DNA of 64,000 nucleotides. It comes from Atriophallophorus winterbourni (lineage: Eukaryota; Platyhelminthes; Trematoda; Plagiorchiida; Microphallidae). Position numbers and translations under genes: made by a program. The stretch's first letter is position 1, and every line of letters begins with the position of its first letter. The notes beneath the pieces were generated by a model. That model was not told the origin of the DNA. It made no database searches and saw only the letters and a list, made by a program, of their open reading frames with translations. The stretch is taken from contig JACCGJ010024172.1 in the NCBI GenBank assembly GCA_013407085.1, forward strand, positions 37,760 through 101,759, in the 5' to 3' direction. Of the stretch, positions 37,690 to 48,139 are shown in pieces.

Positions 37690-37860
37690 CATACGGGAAA
37701 GATATTCACTTGACATTGTTAGGCTTGCAATAGGCTGTTTAGTTGTAAGATCATTTAGAGATAGTGGATAAGGTGTTATTTAATTACGTTTCCTGTTGTG
37801 ACTATTACCCTTGGTCTCACAAAGCTTGTGTGTCAGAGGCGAAACAAACAACCGCGCTTA
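37690..37860 (+). repeat. dispersed non-coding repeat (copy 2)
   Basis: Partner of 28560-28835, with the same ordered words (GCAATAGGCTGTTTAG, TTTCCTGT, GTGTGTCAGA, GCGAAAC). The CTGATGA word is CTCACAA here. Confidence 0.5.
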
Positions 37861-37949
37861 CCGATTACTGTCAAAGTTTATTTTCCCGAAAACGACTAAT
37901 CGATCCGTCCCAAACATTTTTCATTAGATGTCATATTAAACATTAATGC

Positions 37950-39100
37950 ATCCGTAATGAGTGCCAATAACGAGTTTTGGGATTATACGCAGAACGCCAT
38001 GCTCCGTCACAACACAAGAGCAAGAAACGGCGAAACGATTGATAGCGACAATCGCGAATCCGCTACAATAGGCCACAAATGCTTGGCAATTGTCGAGAGG
38101 ATTTCATTTAATCGAATTTAAGTAGGAGTACCAATTACTTTTTGTAGTTTGCCCACAATAGTTGGAAACATTTATGAGCAAACAAAGATATTTTTTGTGA
38201 AAATTTCAAATCAACTTACGACATTTTAGAAGTTAAACACTGGTAAACAATGTTAAAAATTAAAGCCGCTGCTAGTTTGGGTTCGAACAACGAACCACGG
38301 TGTTCAAATACAAAATCACAAACTGAATCTGGGTCTTACGCTCAAGATGTTTAGAAAGGATCAATGAATGCTCACATCCTCCAAACTAAAACACCGCAAA
38401 TGGTTTCTGTAAGTTTGTCATCAACAAGTGGAAACTGTAAGATTATTTTCAGATCACAACCATAAAGAACGAACTCTTTCCAACATTGCAAGATTAGGTT
38501 TAGTGATATTTGAAATAGTGGATATCTAGCACTGTCAAATAGAGTTTATACAGTGATTTTAAAGTCAAACTTTGTCTAACAATTCTCCACTTAAAGTCTA
38601 ACTGAACCTAGTCTTACTGTCCCCATCCGCCGATGACAAACAATCAGAAATCGGTCGTGGAGTTTATTTGCGGGAGACGTGAGCAACATTGAACACCGGT
38701 AATCTATAGATGTCACTATAATGGGAATTCTTTAAGAGCATTCTCATTTTTTATTTATCAGACTGCTTTTTGCTTTGAACTCAAAAATTATTGGAAGTTA
38801 TATAATGGGTTAATTAATTTTTTGAAATTAATTCAAGATTGAAATGTGAAAATTCATTTCAATTAGGCTATGATTCTTGTTAGTTAAATCGAATTAATTT
38901 TGCATTTATTTTGTTGCGGATTTTTTGAATGATCGTTGACAACAAAATGACATTGGATGTAGATAATAAATTTTGTCTTTGAACTTGTTCACTTTCGGAA
39001 TTGTGTTAAAAATTTATACAATTATTTCATAACATATAATGGTCGACAGCCAATTATTAGTAAACCTCCGAAATCCAAAAATTTTAATGAAGGTTTGCAT
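37950..39100. other. interval with no supportable feature
   Basis: AT-rich, no open frame of note and no recognisable repeat. Confidence 0.4.
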
Positions 39101-39117
39101 ATCAAAACAATAAGAAA

Positions 39118-39245
39118 GATTCATTTCCATCGCACACCCCACGACCGTTTTCGCGCTGTTCGCACTCATCTGGTGGGCACAGTATGATCAGGATCCGCAT
39201 GCGCTTGAAACAATTGAAGAATGGTACACAAGTTGCGCGTGTATG
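39118..39245 (-). repeat. dispersed repeat (copy 2 of the nested 25.6-kb repeat)
   Basis: Matches 25566-25700 over about 130 bp with small gaps. Related words (CCTTATCC-ACAGTGGCGTACAA) recur at 39343-39367. The frame 39102-39293 is a by-product. Confidence 0.5.
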
Positions 39246-39898
39246 CCACCGTTGGATAAAGTTGTTACGACCCGTGGTCATGGGTTTGAACACTGTCTAC
39301 ACGAGTGTGGGCTCGTGTGATTGAAAAGGTTGGTCGTACCAACCTTATCCTACAGTGGCGTACAAGCAAAATAGAAAGGTTTGTTCAAACGTTTAATTTG
39401 AAGTCAGTGTTTGGAAATGATTCGTGTTTTCCCTACTACATTGACGACATTTAGGGCACAGTAACGCTCATCTAATTTACGCGAAAACATTGTATAATAT
39501 TGTTGTAATACGTTAATTGTCCTAAGTCTGAAAATGGTTTAGGCTTTTAGAAAAATTGTCTTGATAGTATTCCTAGATGTATAACCAGTGAAAAAGATGT
39601 TATCCTTCCCTTATTTTAATTCGGATCACAGTTAGAATTTCTGTGTTATTTTCGTTTAAATTAGAAGCAATATACCACAGCATAATTTGTAAAATCAGAA
39701 ATAAATTGAAAAGGGATAACTAGAAAAAGTGCATCACGTACTCTCCTAAATTGTAATACAAATAAGAACTAGCAAAATTGAGCCGATTCCGATCAGGCGA
39801 ATTGATTGATTTTATTTTAATTATACCATTGATTTCGGCAATAACTAAAAGAATTACAAGCGTTCATCGTTTACCGTTTGTGTTTGTTCGTTTGTCAG

Positions 39899-40098
39899 GC
39901 GTCTTGGGCTATATATCATTAGAATATATCGGGATTCAACAGCACAATGTTGTGAAGGATCTTCTATTTACGCCACCGGAAAGGGTGCTAGACCGTAACA
40001 GTTTCTTTTATATTAGATATACAATTTTACACCTCGTTAAGCGGCTGTCGCGTAGCTACTTGATAACGTTCTATCATCAATACTTTCAAGGCATTTAG
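39899..40098 (+). CDS. weak candidate 3' terminal exon
   Basis: A strong acceptor-like run (TTACCGTTTGTGTTTG then TTCGTTTGTCAG) precedes 39899. The frame VLGYISLEYIGIQQHNVVKD ... RSYLITFYHQYFQGI stays open to TAG at 40096-40098, and an ATTAAA polyA-like signal follows about 20 bp later. It would converge on the minus-strand neuropeptide gene. No domain is recognised and no confident upstream exon is known. Confidence 0.22.
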
Positions 40099-40268
40099 CA
40101 ATTGAATGACATGGGAAATTAAACGTTTTGAATTTGGTTTCATTTTATTAATAATTTAACTACTTGTGTTCCTCGCAGAATTGATGAAATAACAAATGGA
40201 TGCAACGATTATTTCATTAAAATACCCAAATATATTAAGAATGCACATCTGCTGTCGAAACGTTTTAA

Positions 40269-40274
40269 TTTATT
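40269..40274 (-). terminator. polyadenylation signal AATAAA of the neuropeptide gene
   Basis: AATAAA on the minus strand, 48 bp beyond the stop codon of the precursor at 40322. Placement is appropriate for 3' end formation. Confidence 0.55.
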
Positions 40275-40321
40275 GTTCGCAGTAACTGTGACAATTCACA
40301 AATGATGAATACAATTCAACC

Positions 40322-40541
40322 TCATCGGATGGATCTTTTGCCAATCAGACCTCCGTACATTCCACCTCGTTTATATAGCTTCAAGTTTCGCAACGGGGTC
40401 TGATATTCGTTATCTTGCATCTCTTCCAAATCACTTGAATCTACCAACATGACAGGTATTTTGTAGGCAGTCGCAGTTAGACGTGCAACGCAGAAAAGCG
40501 CACACATAACTAGCAAAATTTTTCGTAGCCACATGCTTGAT
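40322..40541 (-). CDS. neuropeptide precursor, single coding exon (peptide GGMYGGLI-amide)
   Basis: The 70-residue protein starts at the ATG at 40534 and stops at 40322. Residues 1-23 (MWLRKILLVMCALFCVARLT + ATA) form a classic signal peptide, basic then hydrophobic then small residues, cut before Tyr24. A short acidic spacer leads to Lys55-Arg56, the octapeptide GGMYGGLI (57-64), Gly65 as amide donor, Lys66-Arg67 and a three-residue tail. The expected product is secreted GGMYGGLI-amide, after prohormone convertase, carboxypeptidase and amidating-enzyme action. The exon starts at 40541 after TTTTTCACATTTCAG, a textbook acceptor 7 bp before the ATG, so the 5' UTR is either interrupted by an intron or supplied by trans-splicing, which occurs in flatworms. 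One-peptide precursors of this size are common in flatworms. I do not recognise the specific family. Confidence 0.8.
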
Positions 40542-40560
40542 CTGAAATGTGAAAAATACG
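40541..40560 (-). promoter_or_regulatory. 3' splice site upstream of the neuropeptide ATG
   Basis: Minus strand: pyrimidine-rich CGTATTTTTCACATTTCAG with AG at 40543-40542, then ATCAAGC and ATG. The open frame extends upstream through this site (MFSYFSHFRSS), but the splice signal argues that the start is the ATG at 40534. It could accept a cis exon or a spliced leader. Confidence 0.65.
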
Positions 40561-40659
40561 AAAACATAGTTATGAAGCTGAATATGTGTAATGATTATTT
40601 TACATATTTCTATTAATTTGAGATAAAAGTTTTTAATAGACCACAAGTATGCAAGCACG

Positions 40660-42100
40660 GTAACTGGGTTTTCAAATTATTAGACCCATAACATAATAAT
40701 AATTACCGTAAATTCTAATACAACTTAGTTCCTCATGACGTATTAGTTGTAAACTCCATTTCACCAAAAATTTAGAATATTCCCACTTTAATAATATTTT
40801 TATTAACTGACGCGATACTCTCAAAAAGTGTTTTTAGCGATTCAGTGCATTAACTGGACCCATCAAATGTCACAGAATTGAGAGGATAATTCTATGATTT
40901 TTTCTGAATTTGATCAGCTTCCATTACTAAGTTAAATAGCGTACACCATTGAAAACATTTTAAAATGTATTTGAATTACAAATGTATTAAATTTTCGGTA
41001 ATACAATTTTGGTATATATTTGTATTCTCATCTGTGTGAATCTAGGCAATTTTATTTTGTTTTTACTCGTAGCGTTTGTGAATCTTTAGAGTTTCTAATT
41101 TAAAACGGTCCCCAAAATCCACTGTAGTCAGAAACTCGGAACTCAGAAAGTTTTGTGGTAGAAAAAGCAGTAAGTTTAACAATAACCATTGGATGACAGG
41201 TATATGGAGTACAATTACCAAATCTTTTAAAAATCAATAATGAGACATCCAAAATGTAATTAAACAGATGCCGCCTATAAGATAAATTTATGGCAAATTT
41301 TCACCCAATACGTTGGCTAATGCCGAACTCAACACCAACTTACAGATGCAAATTTCAATACAGCAGGAAATTCCAAATGTCATTTACTTTTCGGGGATGT
41401 GAGCAAGACATTACTTTGGTCATTTACCTTTGTGTTTTAATTTTTGAGTAAACAATCTTATTAACTAAACGAATCACGTTTCATTCATACACCAGATAAT
41501 AGCAGATCATTTTATTTTCATGTATGAAGTATATGGTATTGTCGAAAAGAGGCTATTTTATCTAAACTTACAAAAATTGCTTGAATTCAAATTCCACAAT
41601 CGTCGTATTTCTGTGAAATAACGGAATTTATAGATAACCCCACATTGTATTGCATTCTAGTGATTGGTTGAAATCACCTTCACCAAGTAAGCAATTAAAA
41701 AGGATGAAAGGATTCTATTAAAACGTTTTGAAATATTAGTTTTAAATTAATGTAGATGAACAGCCAAATTTTAAGTTGGCATTCGTCTCATGATTCAGGA
41801 TTATGGAGGAAAAAAGCTAATTGCTCTACAATAGTGTAGGATGTATGTATAAAATTCTAACACATCTTAATTTTAGATATTAATTCAAGTGGTTTAAAGG
41901 AATTTAGAAATAATTCCACGTAGAAAATTACGTGAAGAATTAATATTTAGTGATTTATGTGGTTTTGAACTTACAACATTGAGACACTGGCTTTTTAAAC
42001 TTGAAACATGAAAATTATTGTTTGATTAACTGATCGATTTATCGTGGACACATTCTAGTGGGTAACTCCAAGAACATTTTGATTTTGCATTATGGAATCG
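40660..42100. other. AT-rich interval upstream of the neuropeptide exon
   Basis: No coding or repeat signal. May hold the 5' exon and promoter of the minus-strand neuropeptide gene, but I cannot place them. Confidence 0.4.
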
Positions 42101-42103
42101 ACT

Positions 42104-42114
42104 CATTGTTGAGT
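42104..42114. repeat. target-site duplication, left copy
   Basis: CATTGTTGAGT, identical to 46167-46177, immediately outside the RTE 3' end. Confidence 0.85.
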
Positions 42115-42423
42115 TGTTGTTGGCCTCCGTCGGTCGATGTCGACCATGGATGTACATCACATCACATGAATTTCATGTTTTGCAGCTTTTTGAATGACTA
42201 AACAGTCCGATTCGGGAGGAACAATCTCTTCCACAGCGCTTGCAATGATAGTCAGAAGTCTATTGTATTGCATCAGTTTCACGCCAGCGGCGTGATCTGC
42301 GTTCAGCAGCCAAGAGCTGTATTTGCTCCTCCTCGGCTTGCAGACGACGCTTTACACAATGCCTCTAAAGTGAGCGGTCAAGAGCAAGTTCTTCCCAGCT
42401 TGCGGGGTCAATGTCAAGAGCTT

Positions 42424-44622
42424 TCATATCTCTTTTGCAAACATTTTGTACCGCAAGTGCGGTCTGCCCAATGGTCGACTTCCTAATTGCAACTCACCGT
42501 AGAGTAGATCTTTCGGAATACGACCATTTTCCATTCTATAGACATGACCAAGCCACCGCCGGCGGCGCTGACGTAATAGGGTGAACATGCTCTGTAGACC
42601 AGCTTTTGAAAGCACTTCAGCGTTAGTCACTCTGTCCATCCACGATATGTTCAAGATACGACGGATGCTTCGTAGATGGAAAGCATTCAGCTTCCGTTCG
42701 TGTCTCGCGTGGGTGGTCCAGGTTTCACTGCCGTACAGTAAAGCATTTAGTACGCACGCGCTGTATACCATCATCTTGTCTTTACAGTCAGCTTGCGGTT
42801 ACCCCAAACACGAGAGTTCAATCGGGACAAAATGACAGCTGCTCTGCCAATCCGCTTATCAATCTCCGTGTCTAGCGAGAGGTTATCCGCAATGGTTGAA
42901 CCAAGATATGTGAAATGATGTACTGGTTCAAGCTGACAGTTTCCAACAGTGATGATTGGTGGCGATACAGTCCCTTGACCAAGGACTTTGGTCTTGCTCA
43001 TGCTGATTGTTAGACCAAAGTCTTTGCATGCCGACGAAAAACAGTCCATTAGCGACTGAGGTTCTCTTGGGAGTGAGCAATAAAGGCTGCATCGTCGGCA
43101 AACAACAGGTCACGGATTATCACATTCCGTACTTTGGTTTGTGCTCTCAACCGGTTCAGGTTGAAAAGCTTGCCATCACACGCGTGCGTAAGTAAATACC
43201 TTCTGTTCTCGTCCTGAAAGCGTGCTTCAGAAGCAGAGCAAAGAAAATGCCGAACAGCGTGGGAGCAAGAACACACCCTTGTTTGACGCCTCGGCGAATT
43301 TCAAATGCTTCTGAGCTGAAACCGTTAAAATGGACTGAGCCCTTCATGCCTGAGTGGAACGAAATAACGAGGTTTAGCAATCTTGGGGGGCAGCCTATCA
43401 AATCAAGCATTTTGAAAAGACCCTCCCAGTTGACGTAGTCGAATGCCTTCGTTGAATCAATAAAAACAGGGTATAATGGCATACGCTGTTCCCGACACTT
43501 TTCTTGAAATTGTCTCGGAGAAGATCATGTCAACGGTTGATCTTCCCTTGCGGAAGCCACATTGAGATTCGGAGTAAATTCTATCAGCTAAAACTTGCAG
43601 TCGGATCTGTAAGACGTTAGCAAACAATTTGCCTACAACATTCAGAAGGGAGATTCCTCTGTAATTGTTGCAGTCGCCTCTATCTCTTTTATTCTTGAAT
43701 AGCGTGATGATCTTTGTGTCTCGCATCTCTTGTGGGACACCCCCTCCTGCCAGCACTGAAGAAGCAAATGGTGAAGAGGCTGTAATAATGCTGCTCTACC
43801 GCATTTGATGAGCTCAGGTGGAATTTCGTCGTCACCAGGGGCCTTCCCATTCGCTAAGCGGTCGATTGCCTTATTGAGTTCATCAAGAGTAGGAGGGGTA
43901 TCTAGATATTCAATGGTCGGCAACCGTTCGACATTTTCAAGTGCATGCGGTAGAACCGTACTGTCCCTAGAGTAGAGGGAGGAGAAGTGCTCTACCCACC
44001 TTTCCATCTGTTGAGTTTTGTCGACAATCGGCTTACCAGATAAAGACTTAATTCGAGCCGTTTTAAGTGTGTTTGGGCCAATGGCTCTCTTGATCCCATC
44101 ATACATACCGTGAAAATTGCCGGTATCCGCAGCTTTTTGGATATTGAGGCTAACTTCAGTCCAATAGTCGTTTGCACATCGCCATGCACTCCGGTGGACC
44201 TTATTTCTAGCTGCTCTTAGAAGATGTAAGTTTTCATCTGTTGGCATACCTTTGAACCTCAAGAATGCTGAGCGTTTCTCATCCAGCACAGCAGTCATCT
44301 CAGAAGCGTTTGCTTCGAACCAGTCGCTCGTTCGAGCTTTCTTCGGACCGGACGTGGAAAGTGCTACTCGGCATATGCAGCTTTTTATCAATTCCCAGTT
44401 TTCTGAAGCAGATTCAAGTGGGGTTGTCTTGTTGAACTCGTCCGTGAAGGCTTTTGCGAATCTCACAATTAGATTAGGTTCGCACATGCGAGTGACGTCT
44501 ATCCTAGGCTTAGCAGACAATTTGGTGCGGTGAAATCTCGTGTGGGGAAGCTTCAGTTTTGCACAGACCAGTGAATGATCAGTGTCGCAGTCTGCGCTTT
44601 GATATGATCTGGTGAGTAGCAC
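42424..44622 (-). pseudogene. RTE reverse transcriptase and C-terminal domain, frameshifted
   Basis: A 326-codon frame (44622-43642) covers the end of the endonuclease (DCDTDHSLVCAKLKL, the SDH-like box), the linker (ARTSDWFEANASEM; KAPGDDEIPPELIKCG) and RT entry. It then shifts to 43756-43457 (NNYRGISLLNVVGKLFANVL; SQCGFRKGRSTVDMIF) and 43482-43156 (FIDSTKAFDYVNWEGL, palm Asp; RRGVKQGCVLAPTLF). Next is 43276-43049 (RDLLFADDAAFIAHS, catalytic Asp pair), then 43049-42771 (HHFTYLGSTIADNLSLDTEI) and 42774-42424 (RRWLGHVYRMENGRI; RPLGRPHLRY). All RT boxes are present in order; about four or five frameshifts prevent a product. Function in the family: target-primed cDNA synthesis. Confidence 0.92.
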
Positions 44623-45404
44623 GCTTCTACATTAGTTCGCTTAACAAGAATAAGATCAAGCTGATGCCAATGCTTAGAGCGAGGATGTTTCCAAGAGACT
44701 TTATGCTGTGGTTTTGTTTGAAAAAAAGTGTTACTGACACAAAGATTGAACTGTGTGCACAATTCTAAAAGGCGTTGCCCATTTTCATTGGTTTTACCTA
44801 TACCGAACCTTCAGAGACAGTTTTGCCAAGACTCGTAATCTGCACCAACTCTGGCATTGAAATCACCCAATACCACTACACAGTTTTTCTGTGGCACGTT
44901 TTTCAGGACGGCTGTGAGGTTATGATAAAAAGCGTCTTTTTCAGCAGGCGTCGCAGAGAGCGTCGGTGCATAAACGTTGACCAACGTAATGGTACCAGTA
45001 ATGCACCTCAGATTTAAAGTCCAAATCCGTTCGCTCCCGCTGCCGCTCGGTTCTGTTGCTTTTAATATGTCGTTTCGCACGGCAAACCCAACTCCATGCA
45101 GTCGAGGCTCATCGGAACCTCTTCCTTTCCAAAAGAATGTGTAATCTCTTTCTGTTAGCTTACCAGTGTCTGGTAATCGCGTCTCTTGTAGGGTAGCCAC
45201 GTCAACATTCAGCCTCTTTAGCTCATTGTTAATCACGGCGGACTTTCTAACGCCTCTGATATTTGAGACGTCGTCATGAAATCCTGGAAGCATGGACCGG
45301 ACGTTCCAGGTTCCAAGTTTCAGAACTGACATTTGTTGTTTGGTATTTCGATTCGCTGGTGCGGAAAAATACAGTCTGCTTGTCGGTTGATTCCTAATCC
45401 CCAT
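44553..45404 (-). pseudogene. RTE APE-type endonuclease, frameshifted
   Basis: Frame 45404-44811 (197 codons) contains LKLGTWNVRSM (N-terminal Asn motif), VATLQETRLPDTGKL (catalytic Glu), LHGVGFAVRND, TLVNVYAPT and VVVLGDFNARVG (GDFN). A frameshift near 44811 moves the rest to 44762-44553: LCVSNTFFQTKPQHKVSWKH, HWHQLDLILV. Motifs match the RTE endonuclease often annotated in databases as craniofacial development protein 2-like. It nicks target DNA for reverse transcription. Confidence 0.92.
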
Positions 45405-46166
45405 GCACCCAATGAGGATAGCAGACCGTGGCGAGACGGCACCTTATTGACTGGGGGCTGCCCAGCTTGAGGCGGGCGGTAGCCGTCCAATGAGACCTGG
45501 AAGTCTCTCCCACCGTCGAAAGCAGCCCCAGGCGCTTAGCTCTACGCCAGTCGAGCCATAGCTTTTAACCGGTATCTGCTGCTTCCTGTGTTATTTTCCG
45601 TAGAAGCGGAATGGAGTGTCCTCTCCATTGGTGCGTTGTGATGTACGCCAGGGCAGTTCAATATGGAGAACTAGCTTTTGCCCATGCAGCAAGTGCTTCC
45701 ACTCCACGGCACCACTGGAACCAAAGGAACAGCTAGACCGATACGTTTGGACAACGATGCCGTCGCAGGAGCTGGCAGGACGAAGTTGAATAAACTTCAA
45801 TATGCCTAACGGGACTCCGGCTCCGGATTTTTCCTCGAGGTTGACTCCTGAAGCCTTTTCCATGAATGAATGTAGCCACAAGGCAGTGGAGGTTTGAGAT
45901 AAGGGTTTTCCTTCCCCTAGATGGGCCGCCTTCATGGACTAACGAGCCCCAACTGCCCGAAGCATGCTGGTTTTAGGGCGCCAGTAAGTCGACTTTGCCC
46001 TTTCTCCTGTCAGTAGAAGCAGTTCCGCCGGGTCACACAGGACGACGCGTGTATGCCAGGAGCTGGCCTTGGTTGTCAGAGGCTATATGAGACGCGGGCC
46101 ATTAGAGCATTTTTGGAATTGCGTGCTTATCCCCAAAACGGCCCCGGCCGTGACAACCTTGGAACC

Positions 46167-46177
46167 CATTGTTGAGT
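46167..46177. repeat. target-site duplication, right copy
   Basis: CATTGTTGAGT, identical to 42104-42114, immediately outside the RTE 5' end. Confidence 0.85.
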
Positions 46178-47155
46178 ATCATTCACGAGAAGACGATAAC
46201 TCATGATACTGTGAATAGTTTAATAGATATTTGCACTTTATGTCTTTCCAGAGATTGTGATGTCAAAGTATTAGGTCATTGTCATGTTTCCTAACCTACA
46301 ACAGTATACCATCATCTCTGAGAGTGTAAGAAAAATTTGTTTTATTGATCCCATCGAGATCTCAATAATTTTCCAAAGTTATAACCCTAGTGGACACAAT
46401 TCTTCTCAATATATTGTCATTAAAGCGACACTTATATTAGAAAAAAGGGGAAGCAACAGCCTGCGCTTGGTCTGAGCACCCTCATACGCACATGAGTTTG
46501 ATGTAAACTAGTCCTCAACTGGAGAATAATAAATCGGCTTTCAACGCATTGATGTACCTAAAGAAAATTGCTTCAGATCCTGTTGAGTATCTACGTAGTA
46601 GTACCGGTTACAGAGTGCTCACAATGGTGATTAACGAAAACACTCCTTCTTGCTTGGTATGTTTCGTTCATTGTACCGCTTCATTTCATACTTGGATATG
46701 AAATATACATCTCCGAATCGCATTATTAGAAACTAAAAACTTCCATTTTTGAATTTAAAATACACAACCTTCTACGTTGTACAAATAATGAATTTATCAC
46801 AATTCTTTGAACTTGAAGACAACTCGAGTCCTCACTTTCCATAGATATTAATTTCTTTTTATATTTGGGTTTTGAAATTGAATGTAGAAAAATCTTTTTT
46901 TTATAAAATTGATTACATTTATGCTACGCAGCCGGATTGTTGTAGATTTCTATATCACCATCAATCTCTGAATCCAAAGCATTGAAATTCGAACGGTCGT
47001 TTTGTGAGTGCCAGACTCCACCGACTTTAATGCTTATACAATGGCTGACGTCTGATAATAGCTGGGTTCCAAGAGCGAAATGAATCAATTCAAGATTCGA
47101 GAGTAAAAGGTTTAAAATCATGTCACTTTACAATAACCACAACAACGAAATTTAG
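46178..47155. other. interval with no supportable feature
   Basis: AT-rich flank of the RTE insertion; no exon or repeat recognised. Confidence 0.4.
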
Positions 47156-47156
<1 letters not shown>

Positions 47157-47215
<59 letters not shown>

Positions 47216-47252
47216 ATATATATATATAGATTATTATATATATATAGACGGC
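47157..47252. repeat. (AT)n microsatellite
   Basis: About 95 bp of near-pure AT dinucleotide. The Ile-Tyr-rich frame at 47152-47355 is an artefact. Confidence 0.95.
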
Positions 47253-47404
47253 TAAATAATATAAACTGAACACCAGGACTGCGTGATAAGATATATGATA
47301 TGATTTTCAATAGGCGGGGGGTCAAGACCAGGGTTAACACATATATAATCGTCAAAGTTCGATTTAAATAAAGCTAAATATGGGATTTTACCGAATTTGC
47401 TAGT

Positions 47405-47690
47405 CAGTCAGTCCTCTCCGTGCCGGGTGGCACATGAGGCGAAGACAACTTCACGCCAGTGGTTCCGGTCTGTCGCTGCTTCCGTTGCCGTCTGCACCGT
47501 GAATCCTTGTGCATGTAGTTCGCGTTCCAACGTTCTGCGCCAAGTTTCCTTGGGCCGTCCCCTTTTTCGTTTACCTTGCGGACGCCAGTGAATGGCTACC
47601 TTCGTATGCGAACTGGGATCCATCCTGCAGACATGACCGAACCACGGATCTGTTGTCATCGTTTCCGTAGCAATGTAGGTTTTACGGGAT
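47405..47690 (-). mobile_element. second RTE-like family, C-terminal end only
   Basis: The 83-codon minus-strand frame (47659-47408) reads WFGHVCRMDPSSHTKVAIHW, RPQGKRKRGRPKETWRRTLE, NHWREVVFASCATRHGED and stop. This is the extreme C-terminus of RTE-like proteins (WLGHVLRM...P.GKRKRGRPK.TWRRT.E...RHEED), distinct from the abundant RTE here, which ends with RPLGRPHLRY. The frame is intact but 5'-truncated; the 3' end has a short TGACTGACTAGC tail. Confidence 0.85.
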
Positions 47691-48139
47691 AGGGTTGCTA
47701 GTAGGAAATGCTAAACAATACACACACGAAATAAACATACTTGCGGCAGATGTGTTTGAAGTGTGGGATATCCCACATGCACCCGCAGCATGAGAGGTTG
47801 CTAGCAGTTCCAAATTAAAAAAACTTTCTCCAAGGGTCGTAAACTGTATTAAGGACTTTATAAGCAAATGTGAAAGACGTTCCAGGAAAAAATTATCTTT
47901 TCAGAGCCATGATGACCAGGCTTGTGGAACCAATCTACAACCGGACGTATATAATTGTTTATCACGAATAACGTCCAAAGATCCGTTGTAATATGCTTAA
48001 CAGACGAGAGGGGCGTTCGTACGCAGCTTCACACTGTAGACTATTTTACAATCTACCACGAATCCAGACACCCGTGTCCTTTATTCACCTATGTAATCCA
48101 TGATTTTGTTGGGGTTAGGGAATTCAAGGTAATTCAAGG

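Larger units (their letters stand above)
42115..46166 (-). mobile_element. full-length RTE-type LINE with target-site duplication
   Basis: The copy spans 4052 bp and is GC-richer than its surroundings. It is flanked by an 11-bp direct repeat CATTGTTGAGT at 42104-42114 and 46167-46177, a target-site duplication. On the minus strand: 5' region (46166-45405), APE endonuclease, linker, RT, C-terminal domain and a short 3' UTR ending in CAACAACA. Size and layout fit the RTE clade (schistosome SR2-type elements are about this long). Coding is broken by a handful of frameshifts, so it is inactive but young compared with the other LINEs here. A shorter 5' frame (45935-45591) has no recognised domain. 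Confidence 0.93.

Noticed and set aside
40322..40567. 81-aa start (MFSYFSHF...) for the neuropeptide precursor
   Set aside because: The extra 11 codons cross a strong 3' splice site, and the signal peptide fits the internal ATG at 40534.
44252..44533. 93-aa plus-strand frame also seen inverted at 63297-63578
   Set aside because: The recurrence only reflects antisense of the conserved RTE linker; not an independent gene.
45591..45935. 114-aa frame in the RTE 5' region as a host gene
   Set aside because: Lies inside the element defined by the target-site duplication; it may be an untranslated leader or short ORF of the RTE, with no domain recognised.
47152..47355. Ile-Tyr-rich minus-strand frame
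   Set aside because: Product of the (AT)n run.
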